Below the pieces are notes generated by a model, which was given only the letters and a program-made list of their open reading frames with translations, did not search any database and had not been told where the DNA came from. From assembly GCA_018606805.1 (NCBI GenBank), contig JAGYWI010000005.1, positions 88,888 through 152,887 of the forward strand: a DNA stretch of 64,000 nucleotides, in the 5' to 3' direction. Within the stretch, counting starts at the first letter, position 1, and every line of letters begins with the position of its first letter. The DNA is from Candidatus Magnetomicrobium cryptolimnococcus (lineage in GTDB: Bacteria > Nitrospirota > Thermodesulfovibrionia > Thermodesulfovibrionales > Magnetobacteriaceae). A program made the translations under genes and the position numbers. This document shows, piece after piece, positions 47,742 through 56,812 of the stretch.

Positions 47742-48139
47742 TCGATTTCTTGTTTAAGGGTAAAAATCAAATCACGCAAGGCTTGGGCGTAGCTTTCCTT
47801 TATGTTTTGGAAAATTTTACTACTCATTTCTTGCTTATAAATATGCGATAAGCTATTTCTGTCTTCAAGCATTTGCAGCCAAAGCACATCATCTTGAAAA
47901 AGATTTTCTTGATATGCCTTTTTCATTACTTTTTTAGGACTGGCTACATCCATTACCCCCTGATCTTCAAGGTAATCTTTTAGAGTCTTCCAAGCCAGCT
48001 CATATGTAAATTCAAAACGCTGAATAACGCCATCCTTTTCTAATTCGTTAAGGCTGTCTCTGCATGTTGTTTCCTCTAAACGAGCCAGTGCCTTTTCAAA
48101 ATCTTCAAGCCTTTGTTGCCAACGCTTCTTTTTTACCAT
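47738..48139 (-). CDS. HEPN-domain protein (HI0074-like nucleotidyltransferase partner)
   Basis: The 133-residue all-helical protein belongs to the HI0074/HEPN family that pairs with MNT nucleotidyltransferases. It has the family pattern FEFTYELAWKTLKDYLEDQG, SPKKVMKKAYQENL and the HEPN motif R94-N-S-L-S-H99 (R-x4-H) in LEDRNSLSHIY, which is the catalytic site in HEPN ribonucleases. It is encoded 4 bases after hsdM and overlaps the MNT-HsdS start by 4 bases, so all three are co-translated. Known HEPN/MNT pairs are toxin-antitoxin modules. Whether this subfamily cleaves RNA is not settled. Confidence 0.88.
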   Translation of the reverse strand: MVKKKRWQQRLEDFEKALARLEETTCRDSLNELEKDGVIQRFEFTYELAWKTLKDYLEDQGVMDVASPKKVMKKAYQENLFQDDVLWLQMLEDRNSLSHIYKQEMSSKIFQNIKESYAQALRDLIFTLKQEIE

Positions 48140-48143
48140 AGAA

Positions 48144-49694
48144 TTATTTTAATGTAAATCCAATATTTTCTAACTGTTTTTTTATTTCCTCATCCAATCT
48201 CTTTTCTTCCGCCATCTGCTCCGACAGTGTTTTAGTCAGTTCCGCCATTTTTTCTTCAAATGGAATGCCGTCATCTTCTTCGTCTTTTATGCCTACATAA
48301 CGCCCCGGTGTAAGAACAAAGTTGTGTTTGCTAATGTCTTCTATTGTTGCGGATTTACAGAAACCTTTGATGTCTTCATAGTTACCGTCACGTTTGCGCC
48401 ATTTGTGATAAGTGCCGGCTATTTTGGCGATGTCGTCATCGCTAAAGGCACGGTGTGTGCGGTCTTCCATATAGCCCACGTCCGAGGCGTCAATAAAAAG
48501 TATTTCGCCAGTGCGCTTACGATCCCCATTACCAACACGCTTTCTTGAAATAAACCAAATACACGCAGGAATCCCTGTGTTATAGAAAAGTTGCTTTGGA
48601 AGTGCAACAATACAATCCACTAAATCGTTTTCAATTAGCGCCTTTCTAATTTCACCCTCGTTATTGGTTTGACTTGAAAGTGAACCATTAGCCAGCACAC
48701 ACGCCATAACGCCACTTGGCGATAGATGATAAATCATGTGTTGAAGCCACGCAAAATTGGCGTTACTTGCCGGTGGCACGCCATATCGCCACCGCAGGTC
48801 ATTTTGTAAAAGCTGCCCTGACCAATCGCTATCATTAAACGGTGGATTAGCAAGAATAAAATCTGCCTTTAGGTCCTTGTGTAAATCATTTAAAAAAGAC
48901 CCTTCCGTATTCCATTTAACTTGAGTGCCGTCAATTCCGCGAATTGCCAGATTCATCCGGCACAAACGGTAAGTCGTCTGATTGCTTTCTTGTCCATAGA
49001 TTGAAATATCATCAACCCTTCCTTGATGACTTTCTACAAATTTCTCACTCATAATAAACATTCCGCCACTACCACACGCCGGATCAAACACTCTGCCCTT
49101 ATAAGGCTCAACCATTTCAACCATAATGCGCACTATTGATTTTGGCGTGTAGAACTGTCCACCTTTTTTGCCTTCAGCACTGGCAAACTCACCTAAAAAA
49201 TATTCATAAACCCGTCCAAGTACATCTTTACTTTTTTGGGCAGCATAGCCAAGGGCAATATTACCAATTAGATCAATTAGCCCGCCAAGTGCTGCCTTAT
49301 CCAAATTCGGTCGAGCATAGACTTTCGGTAAAATGCCTTTAAGTGTTTGATTTTCCTTTTCGATTGCCTCCATTGCGTTATCAACATCTTTACCAATATC
49401 TGGGAGTTTGGCACAAGAATGCAGATATGACCAGCGCGCTATTTGTGGAACAAAAAAAACGTTTTCCGCTCGGTATTCATCCGGCTCTTCCGGATTGGCA
49501 TAGGCAAAATCTCCTTTGCCTTCTTTTATCTTTGTGTAAAGCTCATCAAAGGCATCAGAAATGTATTTTAAAAATATAAGCCCAAGCACAATATGTTTAT
49601 ACTCGGCAGCATCCATATTTTTGCGCAATTTATCAGCTGCTTTAAATAGCGTTCTTTCAAACGATTCTGTTTTATAATTATTATTTTTAGCCAT
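48144..49694 (-). CDS. hsdM: Type I restriction-modification methyltransferase subunit HsdM
   Basis: HsdM methylates adenine-N6 at the site chosen by HsdS. The 516-residue protein has the N-terminal helical domain ([36 protein letters not shown], cited by position 12-47). It also has [17 protein letters not shown], the AdoMet motif [11 protein letters not shown] and the catalytic NPPF in [15 protein letters not shown]-terminal coiled segment ([24 protein letters not shown]) contacts HsdS. It is the first gene of the operon hsdM-HEPN-MNT/hsdS. The repeat boundary at 49709 is only 15 bases upstream of its ATG. Confidence 0.95.
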   Translation of the reverse strand: MAKNNNYKTESFERTLFKAADKLRKNMDAAEYKHIVLGLIFLKYISDAFDELYTKIKEGKGDFAYANPEEPDEYRAENVFFVPQIARWSYLHSCAKLPDIGKDVDNAMEAIEKENQTLKGILPKVYARPNLDKAALGGLIDLIGNIALGYAAQKSKDVLGRVYEYFLGEFASAEGKKGGQFYTPKSIVRIMVEMVEPYKGRVFDPACGSGGMFIMSEKFVESHQGRVDDISIYGQESNQTTYRLCRMNLAIRGIDGTQVKWNTEGSFLNDLHKDLKADFILANPPFNDSDWSGQLLQNDLRWRYGVPPASNANFAWLQHMIYHLSPSGVMACVLANGSLSSQTNNEGEIRKALIENDLVDCIVALPKQLFYNTGIPACIWFISRKRVGNGDRKRTGEILFIDASDVGYMEDRTHRAFSDDDIAKIAGTYHKWRKRDGNYEDIKGFCKSATIEDISKHNFVLTPGRYVGIKDEEDDGIPFEEKMAELTKTLSEQMAEEKRLDEEIKKQLENIGFTLK

Positions 49695-49708
49695 GACTAA
49701 ATCTTACT

Positions 49709-49748
49709 TATAACACATTTCGATTTAATAGGTAACAAAATTAAGGGC
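49709..49748 (+). repeat. Right boundary repeat of the type I restriction locus
   Basis: This is the partner of 42090-42130, in the same orientation. It begins TATAACACATTTCGA and continues with GTAACAAAATTAAGGGC. It contains or abuts the hsdM promoter region. The sequence beyond it (49749-49849) has a GGCGCAC-type palindrome and no gene. Confidence 0.7.
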
Positions 49749-49849
49749 GAAGATGCGAAGGCGCACAGGGAGGTGTGCCTACACACCCTCCCTCACATAG
49801 GTTCGCTACATATAATTTGGGTCATTATTTTGGGATATTTACAACAAAG

Positions 49850-50524
49850 CTAATGTTGTATTAGTCTTACATTATTAAATTCACCGCTAAACAGATTAAA
49901 AAGCGCTCTGCTTTCATTTCCATCAAACCTCAACTCTGCCGATATACTTGTTACGGTTAACAGTATAAGCCCCTTTAAATCATAATGGTTTAGTCTATCT
50001 ATAGATTCAGCTAAATAAAGTATGCGCTTATCAAGCACAAAGACCTCCCCTTTCGATGGTTTAAATTCTTCTTCCATCTTACGGCGGATATTTTCAAGCG
50101 CATGTTTAATTAAGACCTTTTCTTTAACAGAAAAAAAATCGAAATTTTCCTCCTCCATTGGTGTTTGCCCAATAAACTGACGTGTGTTTGCCATTTCTTC
50201 CCAAAAATCCGGCGATTCTAACTCTTCTATATAGGGTCTTACGTGTGTTTCAAGCCAATGCCTAAAAATAGCCCCAGCCTCTTCAAAAGTAATGCCCTTA
50301 CTTGGTAGATATTGGTCTGAAAATTTAGGTGAATACTTCGTGTACTCACATTTAAACTCATGAAACGACGTATCTACCTGAATAAAAGTAAATTTTAGTT
50401 GTGCATACTTTACTCTAACTATAAATAATTTGCCATTATCCTGTTCAGAAGCTGCAAATAAGTCCGGATTTAAGCCCATTTGTTTTATAGTATCATGAAG
50501 CTGATTTTTATATTTTTTAAGCAT
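49850..50524 (-). CDS. Hypothetical protein of unknown family
   Basis: I do not recognise this 224-residue protein. It has no signal peptide or membrane helix and is rich in charged and aromatic residues. The N-terminal half is beta-rich (KLFIVRVKYAQLKFTFIQVD, cited to locate it at about 31-50), with an acidic middle and a helical, more hydrophobic C-terminus (YDLKGLILLTVTSISAEL). The start at 50524 was chosen over an in-frame ATG at 50566 because GGGGAGAG sits 5 bases ahead. It lies just downstream of an ATP-grasp gene and is probably co-transcribed. Confidence 0.75.
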   Translation of the reverse strand: MLKKYKNQLHDTIKQMGLNPDLFAASEQDNGKLFIVRVKYAQLKFTFIQVDTSFHEFKCEYTKYSPKFSDQYLPSKGITFEEAGAIFRHWLETHVRPYIEELESPDFWEEMANTRQFIGQTPMEEENFDFFSVKEKVLIKHALENIRRKMEEEFKPSKGEVFVLDKRILYLAESIDRLNHYDLKGLILLTVTSISAELRFDGNESRALFNLFSGEFNNVRLIQH

Positions 50525-50559
50525 AAAACTCTCCCCTGCTAAATTCTCCTCTATTGACA

Positions 50560-51528
50560 TCAACAAGCAATAAGTGCTTCTTTTTCAACAAATACGCCTT
50601 CGACATATCTAAGCATATAAAGATTATTTGTAAATTCACCAATACAAGGCAAGACTTCCTCTTGCGCTATTAATCTTATAAGAAACCCCGGTGAGTTTAG
50701 ACCGGCTTTAATACTTAGTATTGCCCCTCCGCCAAAGCGCGGATTTACTTCTATAAATTTCACTAAATATCCATCCCAAAAACATTGTATCGTATTATGT
50801 CCAATCAGTTTAAGTGTCTTAGCTATCCTCACAGCTTCTTCTATCAATACCGGATTATTTACTGTACAGCCCGTAAATGACTCACCACCAAATACATTTA
50901 TTCTTTCCCGCGGCACTACAGATATGACATCCCCTTTAAAGTTACAAAACACATCTATTGTATATTCCGGCAAATCCAGATATTCCTGAATAATGGCATC
51001 AGGCATTGCCATAAGTGCTGCCTCAATCTCTAATTTATTATTAACAACCCTTGTAAATCTGCCACCCTTTCCAACACATGGCTTTATAAAGAGAGGAAAG
51101 GGTACGTCTCCGTTTATATCATAAGCACTATAAACCTTTGGAACTAAGAAACCATTTTTTTTACAAAAGTCAATAAACTCTGCTTTATTTTGACACAGAT
51201 TAACTGTTTCAGAGCTTCCAACCATAACAGTAACACCGGCTTTTGTAAAGGTGTCCTTGTGGTAGGCAAAAAGCGGCAGCTCTTCGTCTCTTGTTGGGAT
51301 AAGTAATTTTATATCTTTTTGCAAACAAAGTTCTATTACTTTTTTTATAAATCCAGGTGAGGCACTAGCTGGCAACAGTAAACACTCATCTGCACTATAA
51401 AGAGCTGGCGATAGTGGACTTATATCAGCAGCATACACCTTCCCTTTATATCCTTCTTTTAAAATAGCCTCTTTAAAGCTATTTACAAGACTTACCTTTC
51501 TTGAAGCACTGGTTATTAGTATATTCAT
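50560..51528 (-). CDS. ATP-grasp ligase family protein (CarB-like)
   Basis: The 322-residue protein has an ATP-grasp fold. There is an N-terminal Rossmann-like domain (MNILITSASRKVSLVNSF, GKVYAADISPLSPAL), then ATP-binding FPLFIKPCVGKGGRFTRVV and the metal-binding FIEVNPRFGGGAILSIKAG. Such proteins form amide or peptide bonds by acyl-phosphate chemistry; this branch resembles carbamoyl-phosphate-synthase-like ATP-grasps found in antibiotic and surface-glycan loci. The substrates are unknown. No ribosome-binding site is close to the ATG. Confidence 0.8.
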   Translation of the reverse strand: MNILITSASRKVSLVNSFKEAILKEGYKGKVYAADISPLSPALYSADECLLLPASASPGFIKKVIELCLQKDIKLLIPTRDEELPLFAYHKDTFTKAGVTVMVGSSETVNLCQNKAEFIDFCKKNGFLVPKVYSAYDINGDVPFPLFIKPCVGKGGRFTRVVNNKLEIEAALMAMPDAIIQEYLDLPEYTIDVFCNFKGDVISVVPRERINVFGGESFTGCTVNNPVLIEEAVRIAKTLKLIGHNTIQCFWDGYLVKFIEVNPRFGGGAILSIKAGLNSPGFLIRLIAQEEVLPCIGEFTNNLYMLRYVEGVFVEKEALIAC

Positions 51529-51929
51529 TTTACAAATTTACAAATAGTAAATTCCCTTTACTTCTGTTATTTTACTATAAAAGATGTTTTATATTATAGC
51601 AGATTTTAGATTATTATCAATACTCAAAATAACTAAAGAGGAAAAAATAAAGGAAACTTTTTAGGCACTATAAAAACCAACACCATCCCCCTACATTCTG
51701 ATATGGTAAAGACAACCCACCACTCTTTGAAAACAATCACTCTACTATAAAATTATACTATGTACGTAAATATATTATAAAACCATCACGCTGCTATAAA
51801 GAACCAAAAGAACCACTTCCCCGTTCTATAAAGACAGCTACATATATTTATATGCCTGCTCCAAACATCTATGTGTACACCAGTGCATACAGCCCACTTG
51901 TTCTAAGCTATCTTTTTTATTTTATAATA
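51529..51929. other. AT-rich intergenic gap
   Basis: About 400 bases without a gene I can support. The motif CTATAAA or TTATAAA recurs five times (near 51668, 51736, 51779, 51797, 51828), several times followed by A/G-A-C-C. Some copies may be -10 boxes for the ATP-grasp gene on the other strand, but I see no clear promoter. Confidence 0.4.
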
Positions 51930-52265
51930 CTAACTACTTAATAAAATCAGTCTTTTTTTTTTAATTATAGTTGCTTTAATCTCCTCTTTTATAGAGCGAA
52001 TGCGCGGTATGTACTTATTCTTATTTTCTTTGGTAACATTAATAAATCTGGTAACCTTCGTACTGTTTTCTATAACTCTGACAGTAACATTGTCCATTTT
52101 TTCGGTCAAATTTTCTTTTAAAATATCAACCGCCCCCGCAACCTTATTTTTTAAGTCTCTCGCTGACTTAGGAGACGTCAAGAGCGTTATACCTGCTCCC
52201 AGAAAGCTACCAAAGAACACTGACGCAAAGACTATGGCACCCGACAATTTCTGTTTAGGATTCAT
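51930..52265 (-). CDS. YtxH-like small membrane protein
   Basis: The 111-residue product has one N-terminal membrane helix (GAIVFASVFFGSFLGAGITLL) followed directly by the TSPKSARDLKNKV motif typical of YtxH/gas-vesicle-like small proteins, then a basic helical tail. YtxH proteins are linked to general stress in Firmicutes, but their role elsewhere is unknown. A GAGGAG lies about 14 bases before the ATG, and a good promoter is upstream. Confidence 0.75.
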   Translation of the reverse strand: MNPKQKLSGAIVFASVFFGSFLGAGITLLTSPKSARDLKNKVAGAVDILKENLTEKMDNVTVRVIENSTKVTRFINVTKENKNKYIPRIRSIKEEIKATIIKKKRLILLSS

Positions 52266-52322
52266 AATAATCTACACAACTCCTCTTTCTTTAGAAATAA
52301 TGGAAATTACTTTTATAAGATT

Positions 52323-52352
52323 ATGATAACCATAGTACTTATGTTTTGTCAA
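52323..52352 (-). promoter_or_regulatory. Promoter for the YtxH-like gene
   Basis: TTGACA (52352-52347), an 18-base spacer and TATCAT (52328-52323, 5 of 6 to consensus) precede the gene on the minus strand, with about 50 bases of leader containing GAGGAG. Confidence 0.5.
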
Positions 52353-52452
52353 TATTCTATTTTACTACCAACAATTCAGAAACCTATGCCCATTTGTTTT
52401 TTTGCCTTATCCATCTTATTTTTATCTTCTTAAGTACTACGCAACTATTGTC

Positions 52453-53184
52453 TTAATACTCATAAACAGTATTGACATAAGTAGCAGTATTATTTTTTAT
52501 AAGAACAAATTGATCGCCAATTTCATTTAGGAGTGCTTTGTTATGGGATACCAACACCATAGTTTTCCCCTGTGCCTTTAATTCCTTAATCTTTCCAACA
52601 CACTTTTTTTGGAATAGCTCATCGCTAACCGACAGTATTTCATCAAAAAGGATTATCTCACTTGCGCTGTGCACAGCTATAGAAAACCCAAGCTTAAGGT
52701 ACATACCCGATGAGTACTTTTTAACAGGCATATCTATGAATTTCTCAAGTTCAGAAAACGCTATAATATCCGCCATTTTCTCTTTAATTTCTTTTATATG
52801 CATACCAATAATAGTACCATTAACGTAGACATTTTCCCTTCCAGTAAGGTCAGGATGAAAACCAGCCCCTACCTCTATCAAAGGAGCTACACGCTCCTTG
52901 ACCTCCACCTCCCCAATTGTTGGATACGTAACCGATGCTATTAGTTTTAGTATTGTAGTTTTACCAGCACCATTTGGACCAAAAAAACACACGCACTTAC
53001 CCCTTAAAAGCTGCAAATTTACACTTTTAAGTGCCCAAAATTCGTTATCTTTTAAATCCAAATTATTCTTCGGCTTTAACACATTAACTATATCTTCTCT
53101 AATTGAGCGGTGAAACATCTGTTTATAAGGATACTTCTTCCAAACATCCTTTAGTTCTACTAAGCACTCAGATGACATCGGCAA
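52453..53184 (-). CDS. Polysaccharide ABC exporter, ATP-binding protein (Wzt-like)
   Basis: The 243-residue ATPase has Walker A FGPNGAGKTT, the ABC signature YSSGMYLKLGF, Walker B EIILFDEIL and the H-loop VSH. The insert around LIEVGAGFHPDLTGRENVYVNG is characteristic of Wzt/TagH/KpsT exporters of O-antigen or capsule. It lacks the C-terminal carbohydrate-binding domain of long Wzt proteins, as in systems that export uncapped polymers. It overlaps the permease gene by 17 bases. Confidence 0.9.
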   Translation of the reverse strand: MPMSSECLVELKDVWKKYPYKQMFHRSIREDIVNVLKPKNNLDLKDNEFWALKSVNLQLLRGKCVCFFGPNGAGKTTILKLIASVTYPTIGEVEVKERVAPLIEVGAGFHPDLTGRENVYVNGTIIGMHIKEIKEKMADIIAFSELEKFIDMPVKKYSSGMYLKLGFSIAVHSASEIILFDEILSVSDELFQKKCVGKIKELKAQGKTMVLVSHNKALLNEIGDQFVLIKNNTATYVNTVYEY

Positions 53185-53953
53185 AAGCCCTCTCTATCTT
53201 AATAAAAAACCGGTAACAAAAAAACACAAACACTGAAATTATAATTAAAACCAAAACAAACTGCCAGCCAACCACTGCCCTACCCTCCACGATACACCTT
53301 CTCATGTTTTCAACAATAAACGTTAATGGATTTAAAAACAAAAGCAACTTCATATTTATTGGGACATTATCAATCGTATACATAACCGGTGTGGCAAAAA
53401 ACCACAATTGAATCAAAAACCCCGTAGCAAGCCTTACATCTCTATAATAAACATTTAAACCAGCAAGAAATATTGACACTGCCACAGTAAAGAAAAATAA
53501 AAGCATAAAAAGTGGCACTACCCAAAGTATATTCCACGTTATGTGTACCTTGTAGATTATTAAAAAAAAGATAAAAATGGTTGATGCTATTAGATAATCC
53601 ACAAATGCAACCGTTATACCGGAAAGGGGAAGTATTTCACGTGGAAAATATATTTTGGTAATCAATTGATAGTGGTTTGTAAGGCTTGGAATTGAATAAT
53701 TAAGCGAGGAAGAAAAGAATATCCATGGCATTAAGCCAGCGTAAAAAAATAAAACAGGCGAGTAACTTGCCATCTTTACCTTCATAACATAAGAAAAAAT
53801 AAACGTAAAAAGAGCCATCATACTTAAAGGCTGTAAGATAGCCCAAAGAGCACCTATCAAAGACTGACGGTAGCGCACTGTAAACTCACGCCAAACAAAT
53901 ATAAAAAACAGTTCCTTATACTTATATAATCTTGACGGCATAGTTATTAACAT
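53168..53953 (-). CDS. Polysaccharide ABC exporter, permease (Wzm-like)
   Basis: The 261-residue protein is an ABC-2-type permease with six hydrophobic segments and the family patterns FVWREFTVRYRQSLIGALWAILQP (residues about 17-40), ARDV-type YYRDVRLATGFLIQLWFF and NPLTFIVENMRRCIVEG. With the Wzt-like ATPase it would move undecaprenyl-linked O-antigen or capsule across the inner membrane. It begins 12 bases after the uvrB stop and is therefore probably transcribed with uvrB, an unusual pairing. AGGGA precedes the ATG. Confidence 0.9.
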   Translation of the reverse strand: MLITMPSRLYKYKELFFIFVWREFTVRYRQSLIGALWAILQPLSMMALFTFIFSYVMKVKMASYSPVLFFYAGLMPWIFFSSSLNYSIPSLTNHYQLITKIYFPREILPLSGITVAFVDYLIASTIFIFFLIIYKVHITWNILWVVPLFMLLFFFTVAVSIFLAGLNVYYRDVRLATGFLIQLWFFATPVMYTIDNVPINMKLLLFLNPLTFIVENMRRCIVEGRAVVGWQFVLVLIIISVFVFFCYRFFIKIERAFADVI

Positions 53954-53965
53954 TTTAATCCCTTT

Positions 53966-55954
53966 TTATGCAGTAATTTTTTGTTTGATTTTCTTAATTC
54001 TATCTCGAAGGAGCGCTGCACGTTCAAAATCAAGATTTTTAGCAGCATCTTTCATCTCCTTTTCAAGTTTCTTTAGTACCGATTTATTAGCCCCATAAAG
54101 TGGTTCTTCCTCCTCCGCTACTGTTAAACTCTCAGACATCACCGTATAGTCCTTTTCATATATTGCCGACAATATGTCTTTAATATTACTCTTAACAGTA
54201 GTTGGTTTTATACCCATTTTTTTATTGTATGCAAGTTGTTTTTTACGCCTTCTGTTTGTTTCATCAATAGCCCTTTGCATTGAACCAGTAACGGTATTGG
54301 CATACAAAATAACAAGCCCATTAACGTTTCTAGCCGCTCTGCCTGCTGTTTGTATAATGGATTTTTCAGAACGTAAAAACCCCTCCTTATCGGCATCAAA
54401 AACTGCAACTAAAGATACCTCCGGTATATCCAGCCCCTCTCTTAATAAATTAACACCAACAAGTACATCAAAAACCCCTGTGCGCAGGTCATGAATTATC
54501 TGTACCCGTTCAAGCGTATCAATATCTGAGTGCAGGTACTTTGCCTGTACACCAATTTCTTGATAATACTCAGTAATATCTTCCGCCATTTTTTTAGTTA
54601 GCGTTGTAACAAGCACGCGCTCGGTTTTCTTAGCCCTAAGCCTAATCTCACCAAGTAGGTCTTCCACCTGCCCATTAACCCCTCTGACAATCATAGGCGG
54701 GTCTACTAAGCCAGTAGGACGTATTATTTGCTCAACAATCTCTGTTCCACTTTTTTCTAATTCATACTTTCCCGGAGTTGCCGATACATACACGGCATTA
54801 ACAATGCGGCTTTCAAATTCATGAAATTTAAGTGGCCTATTGTCAAGCGCTGAAGGCAGCCTAAAGCCATAATCTATAAGGGTTTGCTTCCTAGACCTAT
54901 CACCTGCATACATGCCACCTATTTGTGGCACTGTTACGTGGGACTCATCTATAACAATAAGAAAATCATCAGACATATAATCAATAAGCGTGTACGGGGC
55001 AGTCCCCTTTTGCCTACCGCTTAAGTGCCTAGAATAATTTTCTATTCCATGACAAAATCCAAACTCTTTCAACATCTCAAGGTCAAACCGCGTCCGCTGT
55101 TCAATTCGCCTTGCCTCAACCACCTTTCCTTGTTTTAAAAAGAAATCCACATGCCCTCTCATCTCCAATTCAATTCGTTGTAAGGCTGGCTCTAGCCTTT
55201 CCCTCGGCGTTATCCAGTGCGTATTTGGGTAGATATTAACAGCCTGTAAATTTCTTAACCGCTCACCCGTAACCGGCTCAAACTCCGTAATCCTATCAAT
55301 ATCATCACCAAAGAGCTCTATACGCAGTGCCTTATCCTTTGAAAAAGCAGGATAGATTTCTATAATATCCCCCCTAACACGAAAAGTCCCACGTTTAAAA
55401 TCTGTATCTGTCCTTACATAAAGTACTTCAGATAGCTTTCTTATAAGCTCGCTCCTTTTTATTGTTATACCAGTACTCAACTGCAGGTGCATAGCCATAT
55501 AATCTTCCGGTGAGCCTATGCCATATATACATGAAACAGAGGCAACAACAATAGTGTCCCGCCTTTCAAGCACAGACATAGTAGCACTGTGCCTCAGCCT
55601 ATCAATATCATCGTTTATCGCCGAATCCTTCTCAATGTAAGTATCAGTTTTTGGTATATATGCCTCCGGTTGATAATAATCATAATAACTTACAAAGTAC
55701 TCAACAGAGTTTTCAGGGAAAAGCTCTCTAAACTCCCCATAGAGCTGGGCTGCCAGCGTCTTATTGTGTGCAATGACAAGCGTTGGTCTTTCAACTGCTG
55801 CAATGACGTTTGCAATGGTGAAGGTCTTACCGGAGCCGGTAACGCCAAGGAGTACTTGATGCTTTTGGTCTGTCATACCCCTTGAGAGTTTTTCAATTGC
55901 CTGGGGCTGGTCCCCTTTTGGCGTAAATTCACTTACTAATTTAAAAATACCCAT
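53966..55954 (-). CDS. uvrB: Excinuclease ABC subunit B
   Basis: UvrB is the damage-verifying helicase of nucleotide excision repair. The 662-residue protein has Walker [11 protein letters not shown], the beta-hairpin [19 protein letters not shown], the helicase motif TKKMAEDI and [16 protein letters not shown]. The C-terminal UVR motif that binds UvrC is at [24 protein letters not shown] (last 30 residues). The ATG at 55954 has no Shine-Dalgarno but has TATAAT 5 bases upstream. Confidence 0.97.
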   Translation of the reverse strand: MGIFKLVSEFTPKGDQPQAIEKLSRGMTDQKHQVLLGVTGSGKTFTIANVIAAVERPTLVIAHNKTLAAQLYGEFRELFPENSVEYFVSYYDYYQPEAYIPKTDTYIEKDSAINDDIDRLRHSATMSVLERRDTIVVASVSCIYGIGSPEDYMAMHLQLSTGITIKRSELIRKLSEVLYVRTDTDFKRGTFRVRGDIIEIYPAFSKDKALRIELFGDDIDRITEFEPVTGERLRNLQAVNIYPNTHWITPRERLEPALQRIELEMRGHVDFFLKQGKVVEARRIEQRTRFDLEMLKEFGFCHGIENYSRHLSGRQKGTAPYTLIDYMSDDFLIVIDESHVTVPQIGGMYAGDRSRKQTLIDYGFRLPSALDNRPLKFHEFESRIVNAVYVSATPGKYELEKSGTEIVEQIIRPTGLVDPPMIVRGVNGQVEDLLGEIRLRAKKTERVLVTTLTKKMAEDITEYYQEIGVQAKYLHSDIDTLERVQIIHDLRTGVFDVLVGVNLLREGLDIPEVSLVAVFDADKEGFLRSEKSIIQTAGRAARNVNGLVILYANTVTGSMQRAIDETNRRRKKQLAYNKKMGIKPTTVKSNIKDILSAIYEKDYTVMSESLTVAEEEEPLYGANKSVLKKLEKEMKDAAKNLDFERAALLRDRIKKIKQKITA

Positions 55955-55959
55955 TTAAA

Positions 55960-55965
55960 ATTATA
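55960..55965 (-). promoter_or_regulatory. -10 box placed for leaderless uvrB
   Basis: TATAAT on the minus strand ends 5 bases before the uvrB ATG. TTTACA lies upstream but with a 19-base spacer, so the -35 is uncertain. The position predicts transcription from, or within a base or two of, the start codon. Confidence 0.45.
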
Positions 55966-56076
55966 ACTTATAGTATTATATAAGTGTAAACATTTTGTTA
56001 AAGGGAGATTCTATATTTATTTTGATTTATTATATATGAAACTATTATAATATAATATAAAGAGGAGGGAATCAAT

Positions 56077-56346
56077 ATGAAAAAGGTATCATTCAAGCGT
56101 TATACCATAAAAGAGAAAATCAAAAATTTTATCTTGGGAATAAGTGATGTTCTTAATATAATGCCTATTGACAGTAGTACAACTATTTTACATAAAAGAA
56201 GACAAAACTATAGGGAAATTTACAAAAGAAACTACAGCAATGGGTTTGAAGAGGATATGAAAAATTTACAGTCCGATTGGGTTAAAATCGGTATGGATAT
56301 AGATAAAGCAATGGCATGGGAAATAAGCAAAAAGCTCAAATCATAA
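56077..56346 (+). CDS. Hypothetical protein (89 aa)
   Basis: A basic 89-residue protein with no membrane segment that I can see. I know no family for it. GAGGAGG just before the ATG gives a strong ribosome-binding site, and it is the first of three closely spaced genes ending with a secreted protein. The middle (HKRRQNYREIYKRNYSNG) is strongly basic and could bind nucleic acid or membranes. Confidence 0.7.
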   Translation: MKKVSFKRYTIKEKIKNFILGISDVLNIMPIDSSTTILHKRRQNYREIYKRNYSNGFEEDMKNLQSDWVKIGMDIDKAMAWEISKKLKS

Positions 56347-56350
56347 AAAA

Positions 56351-56812
56351 GTGCCCTCTGAAAAAAGAACAGACTATACAACAGTTAGTAATTCGGTTGC
56401 AGATATTCCACAAGCTAACAAGAAAATAGATAAATTTATATCTATTTCATCTTCAACGTTTCTAGGTCCTTTGCCTCACCCAGAACTACTGAAACAATAC
56501 GATGAAATATGTCCAGGCTTTGCAACAGAGATAATGGAAATGGCTAAAGAAGAATCCAAACATAGACGGGATATGGAAATGAAGGCTATTGGACTTGATG
56601 AAAAAGAAATATTATTAAAAGCCGATGAACGAAAGAGGGGACAGAGGTTTGGTTTAATAATAGGCTTAGGTGGATTAAGCATTGCCTTTGCAGCAACATA
56701 TATAGGTTCGGATGTTGTTGGTGGAATTATAGGAGGTTCTATAATTGTTGGTTTAGTTGGGGTTTTCGTTATGGGTAGAAAAATCACTGAAAAAGATGAA
56801 AAGACAGAGTAA
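56351..56812 (+). CDS. DUF2335-family membrane protein
   Basis: The 153-residue protein starts from a GTG 4 bases after the previous stop. It has the DUF2335 pattern: a LGPLPHPELLKQYDEICPGFA segment (about residues 37-57), a helix with many Glu and Lys residues, then two C-terminal membrane helices (FGLIIGLGGLSIAFAATYI and GGIIGGSIIVGLVGVFVMG). No function is known for the family. It is sometimes found next to other membrane or defence genes, but nothing here proves a role. Confidence 0.75.
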   Translation: MPSEKRTDYTTVSNSVADIPQANKKIDKFISISSSTFLGPLPHPELLKQYDEICPGFATEIMEMAKEESKHRRDMEMKAIGLDEKEILLKADERKRGQRFGLIIGLGGLSIAFAATYIGSDVVGGIIGGSIIVGLVGVFVMGRKITEKDEKTE

